From Gemmatimonadaceae bacterium (GTDB taxonomy: Bacteria > Gemmatimonadota > Gemmatimonadetes > Gemmatimonadales > Gemmatimonadaceae), in contig JADLCY010000001.1 in NCBI GenBank assembly GCA_020846935.1, positions 310,001 through 374,000 of the forward strand: a stretch of 64,000 nt of DNA, read 5' to 3'. The notes beneath the pieces are model-generated. The model saw only the letters and a program-made list of their open reading frames with translations, made no database searches and was not told the origin of the DNA. Both the position numbers and the translations under genes were made by a program. Below are positions 8,801-16,225 of the stretch, piece after piece; position 1 is the first letter of the stretch, and each line of letters opens with the position of its first letter.

Positions 8801-9574
8801 TACGGGACCCGCGTGCTGCACGACATTCCGGTGGAGGAAGTGCTCGACCTGCTCGACCTCGATGAGCTGTTCCGCCTGCAGTGGGGCGCGCGCGGCTCGG
8901 GTGAGGCCTACGAGCGCACGGTGCGCGAGGAGTTCCGTCCGACGCTGGCCCGGCTGCGCGCCGAAGTGCTGGAGCAGCGCTGGCTGCAGCCGCGTGCCGT
9001 CTACGGGTTCTTCCCGGCCCGGAGCGACGGGAACGCCCTGGTGATCTACGATCCGGCGGCCTTCGAGGCCGACGGCGGTGCGCTCCGCGAGATCGGGCGC
9101 TTCACGTTCCCGCGCCAGGAAGGGCGTGAGCGGCTGTGCATCGCCGACTACTTCCGCGATCAGGAAGCGGACGAGCCGGATGTGGTCGCGCTGCAGGTGG
9201 TCACGGTTGGCTCCGCGGCCACCGAACACTTCGAGCGGCTGCAGGCCCAGGCCGAATACAGCGAAGCGTTCTACGCGCACGGCCTGTCGGTGGAAGCGGC
9301 CGAGGCGACGGCCGAATGGCTGCACCGTCGGATCCGGAAGGAGCTGTCGATCGAACCGACACGCGGCAAGCGGTACTCGTGGGGGTACGGCGCGTGCCCC
9401 GACCTCGACGACCACGCGCTGGTCTTTCGCCTGCTGCCGGTCGCCGAGTCGTTAGGCATGACGCTGACCGAGGCGTTCCAGCTGGTCCCGGAGCAGTCCA
9501 CGGCGGCCATCATCGTGCATCATCCGCAGTCGAAGTACTACGCGGTGCGTGGCGAGGGGGCGCGTGTCGAGTGA
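5891..9574 (+). CDS. metH: cobalamin-dependent methionine synthase MetH
   Basis: Transfers the methyl group of 5-methyltetrahydrofolate via cobalamin to homocysteine, making methionine in the cytoplasm. All four modules are present in 1227 residues. The homocysteine domain (~1-345) has DGAMGTSIQ and the zinc cysteines in GLNCSTG (~249) and GGCCGT (~314). The folate (pterin-binding) domain spans ~390-650. The B12 cap and Rossmann domains span ~690-930, with the cobalt-ligating His ~800 in GDVHDIG. The SAM-dependent activation domain spans ~960-1215 and includes RGKRYSWGYGACPDL. A low-complexity linker (~340-390, with a G6C8 run in the DNA) joins the first two modules without breaking frame. 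ATG 5891 has no clear ribosome site; ATG 5900 or 5915 could also be the start. Confidence 0.96.
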   Translation: MSPMSPTDMSTFPRLDSLPLRSAYLDALARGVLVYDGAMGTSIQRFHLTPEDFGGAALEGCNDHLVLTRPDVIQQIHESFLAVGCDVVETCTFQSTPRRLEEWGIGEKTEAVNVAAARVARAACDRFATPERPRFVAGSIGPTGMLPSSSDPVLSRVTFEELAWNYEQQARSLIAGGVDVLLVETSQDILEVKAAIAGFRRLFHELGFRVPVQAQVTLDISGRMLLGTDIASAMTTLEALPVDVIGLNCSTGPEHMREPVRYLSQHATRWLSVIPNAGLPLNTGTGDAVYPLEPAPMAAMLGEFVRDLGVRIVGGCCGTQPEHLRAINEVVDAAGVRAFPSGPSREAGASNAASPRERGAPPERHDRAAEPDGQAHPVPTATGKPHTIARASSAMRAITLHQDPPPLLVGERVNSQGSRKVKRLLLANDYEGILDVAREQGESGAHVLDVCVALTERADEAEQMSEVVKLLSMSVEQPLMIDSTEAPVIKAALEHVPGRAIINSINMENGRARIDSVVPLAIEHGAALVALTIDPVGMARTRERKLEVARAIHEIVVNEYGMQPHDLIFDALTFTLATGDAEWIDSARETIEGIRLIKRELPGVLTILGVSNVSFGLAPETRAVLNSVFLHHCVQAGLDAAIVNPAHVTPYAEISTANRELADDLVFNRRPDALQRFIAAFESSGATQASAESERADPTEGMTPDARVHWMIVHRKKEGIEAALDAAGVREHPVRVLNDVLLPAMKEVGDKFGSGELILPFVLQSAEAMKKAVKHLEQFLEKAEGYTKGRVVLATVYGDVHDIGKSLVNTILSNNGYTVFDLGKQVPVNTIIEKALEVNADAIGLSALLVSTSKQMPLCVQELDRRNIGIPVLIGGAAINRRFGRRALFVEGERAYDSGVFYCKDAFEGLETMDRLQDAEQRPGFVARALEAARTDVFLHHNVGKDMRAGVEGGQRSDVSRTHDVPRAPFYGTRVLHDIPVEEVLDLLDLDELFRLQWGARGSGEAYERTVREEFRPTLARLRAEVLEQRWLQPRAVYGFFPARSDGNALVIYDPAAFEADGGALREIGRFTFPRQEGRERLCIADYFRDQEADEPDVVALQVVTVGSAATEHFERLQAQAEYSEAFYAHGLSVEAAEATAEWLHRRIRKELSIEPTRGKRYSWGYGACPDLDDHALVFRLLPVAESLGMTLTEAFQLVPEQSTAAIIVHHPQSKYYAVRGEGARVE

Positions 9575-9619
9575 CCGCCCCCATTCTCCGGTGCACCGCT
9601 CCAGCGAGGTGAGGCCCTG

Positions 9620-11497
9620 ATGGCCAAGGACGACCTGCTCCGCCGTCTGCGCGATCCCGATGCCGTCGTGGTTTTTGACGGCGCGATGGGGACCATGCTG
9701 TACGCGCGCGGCGTGTTCATCAATCAGTGCTACGACGAACTCAACCTCCGCGCGCCGGACCTGGTGCGCGAGGTGCATGCGGCGTACGTGGCCGCGGGCG
9801 CCGAGGCGGTGGAGACGAACTCCTTTGGCGCCAATCGCGTGAAGCTCACGCCCTTTGGGCTGCAGGACGACATCGCCGCGATCAACCGGGCCGCGGCGCG
9901 CGTGGCCAGGGAGGCGGCCGGGCCTGACCGCCTGGTCGCGGGCGCGGTAGGCCCGCTCGGTCTTCGCGTCGAGCCCTACGGCTCGACGTCGCTCGCCGAG
10001 GCGCAGACCCATTTTGCCGAGCAGATGGAGGCGCTGCTCGACGGGGGCGTGGACTGCTTCATCCTGGAGACCTTCGGGGACCTCGACGAGATCGCGCAGG
10101 CGATCGTGGCGGCGCGCCGCGTGAGCCCGACCACGCCGGTGATCGCGCAGGTCACGATCGGCATGGACGGGGTCACGCCGTATGGCGCCACGCCCGAGGA
10201 CGCGGCAAGGCGGCTGGACGCACTGGGCGCGGACGTGGTCGGGCTCAACTGCTCGGTCGGGCCGCAGATCATCCTCGAAGCCATCGAAAAGATGGCGACG
10301 GCGACGACGAAGAAGCTGAGTGCGATGCCTAACGCGGGCATGCCCCGTGAAGTCGGCGGCCGGCACATGTACATGGCGAGCCCCGAATACATGGCCACGT
10401 ACGCCCGACACCTGGTGCAGGCCGGTGCCAAGGTGATCGGCGGGTGCTGCGGCACCACCCCCGATCACGTGAAGGCGATGATCGAAGGCATCCGCCCGCT
10501 GGTCCCGCGGCTCGGTCCGGCGGTGCGCGGCCCGCAGAGCGGGATGTCGGTGCGTGTCACGGCATCGGTGGCGCCGAGGCCCACCGGGACCGAGCCCGTG
10601 CCGCTGGCGCAGCGGTCGCGGTTTGGCGCCAAACTCGCCAGCCAGACGTTCGTGACGTCGGTGGAGATCGTGCCACCGCGCGGCGTCGACGCGAGCCGCA
10701 TGCTCACCGATGTCGCGAAGCTCAAGGTGGCCGGCGTGGACGCCGTCAACGTGCCGGACGGACCGCGCGCGCAGAGCCGCATGGGGGCCATGCTCTGCTC
10801 CGTGCTGATCGAGCAGCAGGTCGGCATCGAGACGGTGTGTCACTATGCCTGCCGGGACCGCAACCTGCTCGGCATGCTGAGCGACCTGCTTGGCGGCGCG
10901 GCCATCGGCCTGCGCAACATCCTGCTGATCACGGGAGACCCGCCCAAGATGGGGCCCTATCCCGACGCGACCGCCGTGTTCGACATCGACGCCATCGGGC
11001 TGACGAACCTGGTGCGGAACCTCAACCACGGCCTCGACCCCGGTGACAACCCGATCGGGCCGCCAACGCGATACGTGATCGGCGTGGGCGCGAATCCGGC
11101 CGCCGTCGACCCCGCCCTCGAACAGCGGCGTTTTGCCTACAAGGTCGATGCAGGGGCGGAGTACGCCATCACGCAGCCCGTGTTCGACGTACGGCAGCTC
11201 GAGCGCTTTCTGGGTGAGGTGGAGTCGCACCGGATTCCGATCGTGGCCGGGATCTGGCCATTGGTCTCGGTGCGCAACGCCGAGTTCCTTGCCAACGAGG
11301 TACCCGGCGTTGTCGTGCCGAAGGAGATCATCGACCGGATGCGGCGCGCCAACGAGCGCTCGAAGGAGCATGCCGTGGAAGAAGGCATCGCGATTGCCCG
11401 CGAGATGTTCGCCCAGGTTCGGCCCTCGATGCAGGGGGTCCAGGTTTCGGCGCCCCTCGGGAAGGTGGAACTCGCGCTTCGCGTCTTCGAAACGTGA
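9620..11497 (+). CDS. homocysteine S-methyltransferase / methylenetetrahydrofolate reductase fusion
   Basis: A 625-residue bifunctional protein of the YitJ type. Residues ~1-300 are a Zn-dependent homocysteine methyltransferase domain, with VVFDGAMGTMLYARG and zinc cysteines in GLNCSVG (~210) and GGCCGT (~273). Residues ~335-625 are an FAD-containing methylenetetrahydrofolate reductase, with SVEIVPPRG, VNVPDGPRAQSRMG and LLITGDPPKMG. The reductase half would supply the 5-methyltetrahydrofolate used by MetH. The gene begins 45 bases after metH with GAGGTGAGG in front of the ATG, so it is most likely the second gene of the SAM-II-controlled transcript. Confidence 0.93.
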   Translation: MAKDDLLRRLRDPDAVVVFDGAMGTMLYARGVFINQCYDELNLRAPDLVREVHAAYVAAGAEAVETNSFGANRVKLTPFGLQDDIAAINRAAARVAREAAGPDRLVAGAVGPLGLRVEPYGSTSLAEAQTHFAEQMEALLDGGVDCFILETFGDLDEIAQAIVAARRVSPTTPVIAQVTIGMDGVTPYGATPEDAARRLDALGADVVGLNCSVGPQIILEAIEKMATATTKKLSAMPNAGMPREVGGRHMYMASPEYMATYARHLVQAGAKVIGGCCGTTPDHVKAMIEGIRPLVPRLGPAVRGPQSGMSVRVTASVAPRPTGTEPVPLAQRSRFGAKLASQTFVTSVEIVPPRGVDASRMLTDVAKLKVAGVDAVNVPDGPRAQSRMGAMLCSVLIEQQVGIETVCHYACRDRNLLGMLSDLLGGAAIGLRNILLITGDPPKMGPYPDATAVFDIDAIGLTNLVRNLNHGLDPGDNPIGPPTRYVIGVGANPAAVDPALEQRRFAYKVDAGAEYAITQPVFDVRQLERFLGEVESHRIPIVAGIWPLVSVRNAEFLANEVPGVVVPKEIIDRMRRANERSKEHAVEEGIAIAREMFAQVRPSMQGVQVSAPLGKVELALRVFET

Positions 11498-11621
11498 ACC
11501 CGGGTTCATCGAGCCGTTCGGGGCCCCTGATTCGCTTTCCGACTTCCCGGTTGCCGCGAAAGTTGCTAATTAGGACGCCGACCACCTGCCCTCGGTCGCG
11601 CTGACACCCAGCCGCCTCACC

Positions 11622-12308
11622 GTGCGACTCCTCTTCGTCGAAGACGACCCGACCATTTCGCGCACCGCGTCCCAGTACCTCAGGGGCGCCGGATTTGCCG
11701 TCGATGCGGCGGAGACCGGCGAGAGCGCCCTCCGGCTCTCCGCCGCGAACAACTACGACGCCGTGGTGCTCGACCTCCGACTCCCCGGCATCGACGGCCA
11801 CGAAGTGTGCCGACGCATGCGACGCGACGGGTCGCGCACCCGCATCCTGATGGCGACGGCCCGCGACAGTCTCGACGATCGCATCGCCGGCCTCGACCTC
11901 GGCGCCGATGATTACCTGGTGAAGCCCTACGCGCTCGCCGAACTCGCCGCGAGGCTGCGCGCGCTGCTGCGGCGTCCTGCCGACGCGCTTCCGGTCAGGC
12001 TCACCGTCGAGGATCTGGTGCTCGATACGGGGACGCGCGTGGCGATGCGCGGCAGCCGGCCCATGGAACTCACGAACAAGGAGTTCTCGGTCCTGGAGTA
12101 CCTGATGCGCCACGGCGGGGAAGTCATCACGCGCGAGCGCATCGCCGCGCACGCGTGGGACAACAACTACGACCCGACGAGCAACGTGATCGACGTGTAC
12201 ATCGGCCGGCTGCGACGCAAGATCGACGGGCCCAACGATCCCCCGCTGCTCGCGACGATCCGGGGCGCCGGGTACCGACTGGGTCCTCCGGAGGCTCGCA
12301 GCCGGTGA
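11622..12308 (+). CDS. OmpR/PhoB-family response regulator
   Basis: 228 residues. The receiver domain has the acidic pair in VEDD, the phospho-acceptor Asp51 in VVLDLRLPG and the conserved Lys in LVKPYA (~101). A C-terminal winged-helix DNA-binding domain carries NKEFSVLEYLMRHGGEVITR and IDVYIGRLRRKI. The GTG start gives a canonical MRLLFVEDD beginning. It overlaps the sensor-kinase start by four bases (GTGA), and a metal efflux operon follows on the same strand. A CusR/CzcR-like role, activating the efflux genes, is therefore likely but inferred from position. Confidence 0.93.
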   Translation: MRLLFVEDDPTISRTASQYLRGAGFAVDAAETGESALRLSAANNYDAVVLDLRLPGIDGHEVCRRMRRDGSRTRILMATARDSLDDRIAGLDLGADDYLVKPYALAELAARLRALLRRPADALPVRLTVEDLVLDTGTRVAMRGSRPMELTNKEFSVLEYLMRHGGEVITRERIAAHAWDNNYDPTSNVIDVYIGRLRRKIDGPNDPPLLATIRGAGYRLGPPEARSR

Positions 12309-13630
12309 GTCGCGCCGGCGTGCGTCGGCGTCTGACGACGTGGTACGCCGTGAGCACGCTGACCCTTCTTGTCGTGGCGCTGCTCGGCATGCGCACCTAC
12401 GCGCGCCACGCGCTGGAGCGAGAGCACGAGATCGCGACGGCCCGGGCGATGGAACTCGTTCGCTCGTTCGTCCGCGCCGAGATGGCCGAATTCCGGAACG
12501 TGAGCTTCACCATCTCGCACGTGGCGTCGGAACTCGTCTTTGCCGGGATGCGGATCGACTTCCTGCGTCCCGGCGGGACCGTGTTCGCGAGCGCGCGGCG
12601 CCCGCTTCGCTTTGGGGATCCGGCGCCCCCGGTGATCGAACGCAGCGCGCCGCTCGAAAGCGCGCTCGCGCCCGGATGGACGCTGCGCGTGCGCATCTCC
12701 ACCGCCGACCTCGAAGCGGCACGTCGCCGAATCGATCGGTTGACGCTCGCCGCCCTGGCCTTGGCCGCGCTGCTGGCGACCATGGTGGCCTGGTTCATGA
12801 CCGGGCGCGCCCTGGCGCCGGTGGGCGCCATGGCCGCCGCGGCCTCGCAGCTCGGCAGCGATCCCTCATCGCGACTGCCGATCGCGAACCCGCGCGACGA
12901 GTTCGGTCGCCTCGGCCGCGCGTTCAACGACCTGCTCGAACGTCTGGAAGGCGCCGTCGCACAGCAGCGTCGATTTCTCGCCGATGCCGCGCATGAACTT
13001 CGGACACCGCTCGCCCGCATGCGGGTGGAGTCCGACTTGCGGCTCGCCGCACCGCCATCGAACGAAGATCGCGACACCCTGGTGCGCATCGGCGAGGAAC
13101 TGCAGGGGATCTCGCGTCTCGTCGATGAACTGCTGCACATCGCACAGTCCGATTCGGGTGCGATGCAGATGGAGACGCGTACCCTCTTCCTCGACGACGT
13201 GGTCGCCGATGCCATCGCCCCGTGGGAGGCGGAGATGACACGTCGACAGCTGCGGCTCGACGTCTCGCGCCTTCAGGAAGCGCGCGTGGTTGGCGATCCG
13301 ATGCTGCTGCAGCGGCTCATTGTCGTGCTGCTGGACAACGCGGTGCGCTACACACCCGACGGCGGCCGCGTGTCGGTGTCGGTGCATCGGGAAGACGAAC
13401 GGGTGCGCTTGACCGTCGAGGACTCAGGGATCGGGATCCCCCACTCCGAGCGTGCAAAGGTCTTTGAGCGCTTCGGCCGCGGCGCGGAGGCCCGGCAACG
13501 CGTGCCTCACGGCAGCGGGCTCGGCCTCGCGATCGCCGCGAACATCGTCAGGCGACACGACGCCTCGATCGCGATCAGTGACTCGGGCCTTGGCGGTGCC
13601 CGGTTCGACGTGTTGTTTCCCGCCGTGTGA
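12305..13630 (+). CDS. sensor histidine kinase, metal-responsive type by context
   Basis: 441 residues from a GTG that overlaps the regulator's stop. Topology is classic: membrane helix (~12-31), a short ~110-residue periplasmic sensor region, a second helix (~145-165), then HAMP. The HisKA phospho-site His (~230) is in FLADAAHELRTPLARM. The ATPase domain has DNAVRYTPDGG, a GIGIP box, FERFGRG and GSGLGLAIA. The compact periplasmic part and the downstream HME-RND genes fit a CusS/CzcS-type metal sensor, but the ligand cannot be read from sequence. Confidence 0.92.
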   Translation: MSRAGVRRRLTTWYAVSTLTLLVVALLGMRTYARHALEREHEIATARAMELVRSFVRAEMAEFRNVSFTISHVASELVFAGMRIDFLRPGGTVFASARRPLRFGDPAPPVIERSAPLESALAPGWTLRVRISTADLEAARRRIDRLTLAALALAALLATMVAWFMTGRALAPVGAMAAAASQLGSDPSSRLPIANPRDEFGRLGRAFNDLLERLEGAVAQQRRFLADAAHELRTPLARMRVESDLRLAAPPSNEDRDTLVRIGEELQGISRLVDELLHIAQSDSGAMQMETRTLFLDDVVADAIAPWEAEMTRRQLRLDVSRLQEARVVGDPMLLQRLIVVLLDNAVRYTPDGGRVSVSVHREDERVRLTVEDSGIGIPHSERAKVFERFGRGAEARQRVPHGSGLGLAIAANIVRRHDASIAISDSGLGGARFDVLFPAV

Positions 13631-13814
13631 GACACGCCACGCGGGGAGCCGCTCGCCCGGGAAGCCGTGAACACGAAGCGTACGTACTCACGCAAGGGGT
13701 GATTCCCTCACACAGCGGTCGGGTAAGGTGCGGTGCCGGCGAAGCGATCGACCGGATCTTTCTCAACCGCGCGTGGTTCATCGGTGCTTCATGTCCAGAG
13801 ATTAAGCTGCCCTC

Positions 13815-15035
13815 GTGCATCGCCTCATCACACTCCTCGTCCTGCTCGCGGCCCCGCGGGCGACGCTTCCGGCGCAGGCGGCGGACCGACTGACGCCTGA
13901 GCGTGCGGTGGCGCTTGGGCGCGCTCACGGGCCGCTGGCCGCGCATGCCGCCGCCCGCCGGCTGGTGCACGACGGGCGCGCCCGGACCGATGGCGCGTGG
14001 CCAAACCCGATCGCCGAGTGGCGCGTGGAGAACCTCGACGCGCCGATCGCGCGCGACCGCTTTGCCACGATTCAGCTGCCGGTTGACGTCACGGGCCGAC
14101 GCGTTGCACTCCGCCAGGCCGCCGGCCTGGCGCGGGATCGTGGACGCGCCGACTCGGCCGCGACGCTGCGAGCCTTTGACGCCGAGGTGCTGCGCGCCTA
14201 TTGGCGCGTCATGCTCGCCGTCGAGCTGGCGCAGATCGCCATGACCGAACGGGACGCACGTGTGGAGACGGCGACCTTCGAAACCGGGCGGTTCCGCGAG
14301 GGGGCCGTTGCCGAGGTCTCCGCGATGCGCACACAGCTGGAGGCGGATCGCGCGCGCGTGGTCGGCGCGTCCGCCGAGGCCGAGGCGACACGAGCACGCG
14401 CGGATCTGGCTCGACTGATCGGGGTCGCGACCCCCGAACTGCCGGCGCTGCCCGCGCTCGAGGACGTGCCGATCGATTCGAGCGCGAGCGACACGTCCTG
14501 GTCTCTCGTACGCGAGCGTCGCCCCGAGCTCCACACCACACGCCTCGCAGCCGCGGAGTCCGAGCGCCGCTGGCGCGCCGAAACCCGGGGCCTCGTCGGG
14601 GATCTTGGGTTTGTGGGCGGCTACAAGGGTACGGGCGGATTCGCCACGGGCATCCTCGGCGTGCAGGTGCCGTTGCCGCTCTTCAACCGCAACGACGGGC
14701 CGCGTCTGCGCTCACAGGGTGAGTTTCTCGCGGCCCGGGCTGATCTGCTCGATGCCGAGTTGCGCGCGCGCGCCGAAGTCCATGCCGCGGCCCTGGCGTG
14801 GGCCGGCGTGCGCGACGCCGGGCGCGCAGGCGCGGCGACACTCGACGATCGTGCGTCCGAGATAGCACGCATCGCCGAGGCGTCGTACCGGGAGGGCGCC
14901 ATCTCCCTCGTTGATCTGCTCGAGGCCCAGCGCGCACGGGCCGACGCGCGTGCCGCCGCCGCGCGCTGGCTCGTGGACGTCCACCTCGCCCGTCTCGAAC
15001 TCGACCGCGCCACCGGCGCGCCTCTCCTCCGCTGA
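13815..15035 (+). CDS. TolC-family outer-membrane efflux protein (CusC/CzcC-like)
   Basis: 406 residues with an N-terminal signal peptide (LITLLVLLAAPRATLPAQA) and two copies of the outer-membrane efflux repeat. The body is long, Ala/Arg-rich helices typical of the periplasmic tunnel. The C-terminal repeat includes YREGAISLVDLLEAQRARADA, close to the family consensus. It would form the outer-membrane exit duct of the pump encoded just downstream; the adaptor gene begins five bases after its stop. The 184-base gap before it probably carries the promoter recognised by the upstream regulator, but I could not identify an operator there. Confidence 0.88.
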   Translation: MHRLITLLVLLAAPRATLPAQAADRLTPERAVALGRAHGPLAAHAAARRLVHDGRARTDGAWPNPIAEWRVENLDAPIARDRFATIQLPVDVTGRRVALRQAAGLARDRGRADSAATLRAFDAEVLRAYWRVMLAVELAQIAMTERDARVETATFETGRFREGAVAEVSAMRTQLEADRARVVGASAEAEATRARADLARLIGVATPELPALPALEDVPIDSSASDTSWSLVRERRPELHTTRLAAAESERRWRAETRGLVGDLGFVGGYKGTGGFATGILGVQVPLPLFNRNDGPRLRSQGEFLAARADLLDAELRARAEVHAAALAWAGVRDAGRAGAATLDDRASEIARIAEASYREGAISLVDLLEAQRARADARAAAARWLVDVHLARLELDRATGAPLLR

Positions 15036-15040
15036 CACTC

Positions 15041-16225
15041 ATGCGCCGATTGATACTCCTCGTCGCCACGGGCATGGCGGCCGCGTGCGGCAAAGCCCCG
15101 CCGGACGCGGCACCGCCTAACGGCGCACCGGCCGCCGATACCGTGGTGCTCTCGGCCGAATCCGTGCGGATCGCCGGCTTCACGTTCGACACCGCGAGGC
15201 AGGAGCGCTGGACGAACGTCGTCACCGCACCCGGACGCGTCGCGCTCGATCCCACCAACACGGAACCCATCGGTTCGATCGTCGAGGGGCGCGTCGCCAA
15301 GGTCTACGTGATGCCGGGTGATCGCGTGCGGCGAGGGCAAGTGCTCCTCGCGATTCACTCGCACGAACTGATGGACGCCCGGGCCACCCTCGCGAAGGCG
15401 CGCGCAGCCACCGCGTCGGCCGGGTCGTTGCAACGGGTGGCGACGAGCGCGGCCGATCGTGCCGAGCGCCTCCACGGCATCAAGGCGCTGTCGCTCGCGG
15501 AGCTCGAGCGAGCCCGCGGTGCGAAGGAGGAGGCCGACGCCAGCGTCGCCACCGCCGAGGCCGAGCTGCACCGCGCCGAGGCGCTGATCGAACACCTGGT
15601 CGGGCACGACGCGCTCCCGACGGACTACGATGAACACTGGGTGCTCATCCGGTCGCCGATCGACGGCCAGGTGGTCGCTCGCCACGTGGACCCCGGCAAC
15701 GTGGTGCTCATCGGAGCCCCGCTCGTGACGGTGAGTCGAACGTCGACCCTCGTCCTCGTCGTGCATCTCCCGGACGCGTCGGCGAGCGACGTGCGACCCG
15801 GATCGCTGGTGCGATTCACCACCGGCGCGACGGGAGCCATCGTCCATTCGGCGCGGGTCTCCCGGATCTTTCCCGGCATCGACACGCTCACTCGGACGGT
15901 GGAGGTGCATGCAGCGATCGCCGCCGCGGGTGCCCTGCGGCCGGAGCTGTTCGCCACCGCCGAGGTGGAGACCGGCGCCGCGACATCCGGGCTGGTGGTG
16001 CCGGCAGCCGCCGTGCAGTCGTTCGATGGTGATACCGCGGTGATCACCGCGGAGCCGCGCGACGACGGCCTCCGACTCACCGTTCGCCGCGTGCGGGTGG
16101 GACGGCGGTCGCGCGATCGGGTCGAGATCCTCGCGGGGCTCGACGCCAACAGCCTTGTGGTCTCCGGGGGCGCGGCCGTGGCGCGCGCGGAGATCATCAA
16201 ACGGCGTAACGGCGGCAACGGGTGA
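15041..16225 (+). CDS. RND efflux periplasmic adaptor (CusB/CzcB-like lipoprotein)
   Basis: 394 residues. The N-terminus MRRLILLVATGMAAAC ends in a plausible lipobox, so it is probably an inner-membrane-anchored lipoprotein. A split lipoyl/barrel-sandwich domain is visible (GSIVEGRVAKVYVMPGDRVRRGQ and IRSPIDGQVVARHVDPGNVV) around an Ala-rich alpha-hairpin (~110-190), followed by beta-barrel and membrane-proximal domains. It bridges the CzcA-like pump to TolC. It overlaps the start of the pump gene, consistent with one transcript. Confidence 0.9.
   Translation: MRRLILLVATGMAAACGKAPPDAAPPNGAPAADTVVLSAESVRIAGFTFDTARQERWTNVVTAPGRVALDPTNTEPIGSIVEGRVAKVYVMPGDRVRRGQVLLAIHSHELMDARATLAKARAATASAGSLQRVATSAADRAERLHGIKALSLAELERARGAKEEADASVATAEAELHRAEALIEHLVGHDALPTDYDEHWVLIRSPIDGQVVARHVDPGNVVLIGAPLVTVSRTSTLVLVVHLPDASASDVRPGSLVRFTTGATGAIVHSARVSRIFPGIDTLTRTVEVHAAIAAAGALRPELFATAEVETGAATSGLVVPAAAVQSFDGDTAVITAEPRDDGLRLTVRRVRVGRRSRDRVEILAGLDANSLVVSGGAAVARAEIIKRRNGGNG

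Noticed and set aside
5849-9415. Very long open frame antisense to metH (1188 codons)
   Set aside because: High-GC genes with G/C in the third codon position leave the antisense frame free of stops. The sequence is His/Arg/Glu/Val-rich without any domain, while metH on the other strand is complete.
9452-11509. 685-codon open frame antisense to the methyltransferase/reductase fusion
   Set aside because: Same composition artefact; the sense gene has full catalytic motifs across both domains.
11498-11621. AACCCGGGTT palindrome after the methyltransferase/reductase gene as a terminator
   Set aside because: It overlaps the stop codon, has no loop and no T-run.
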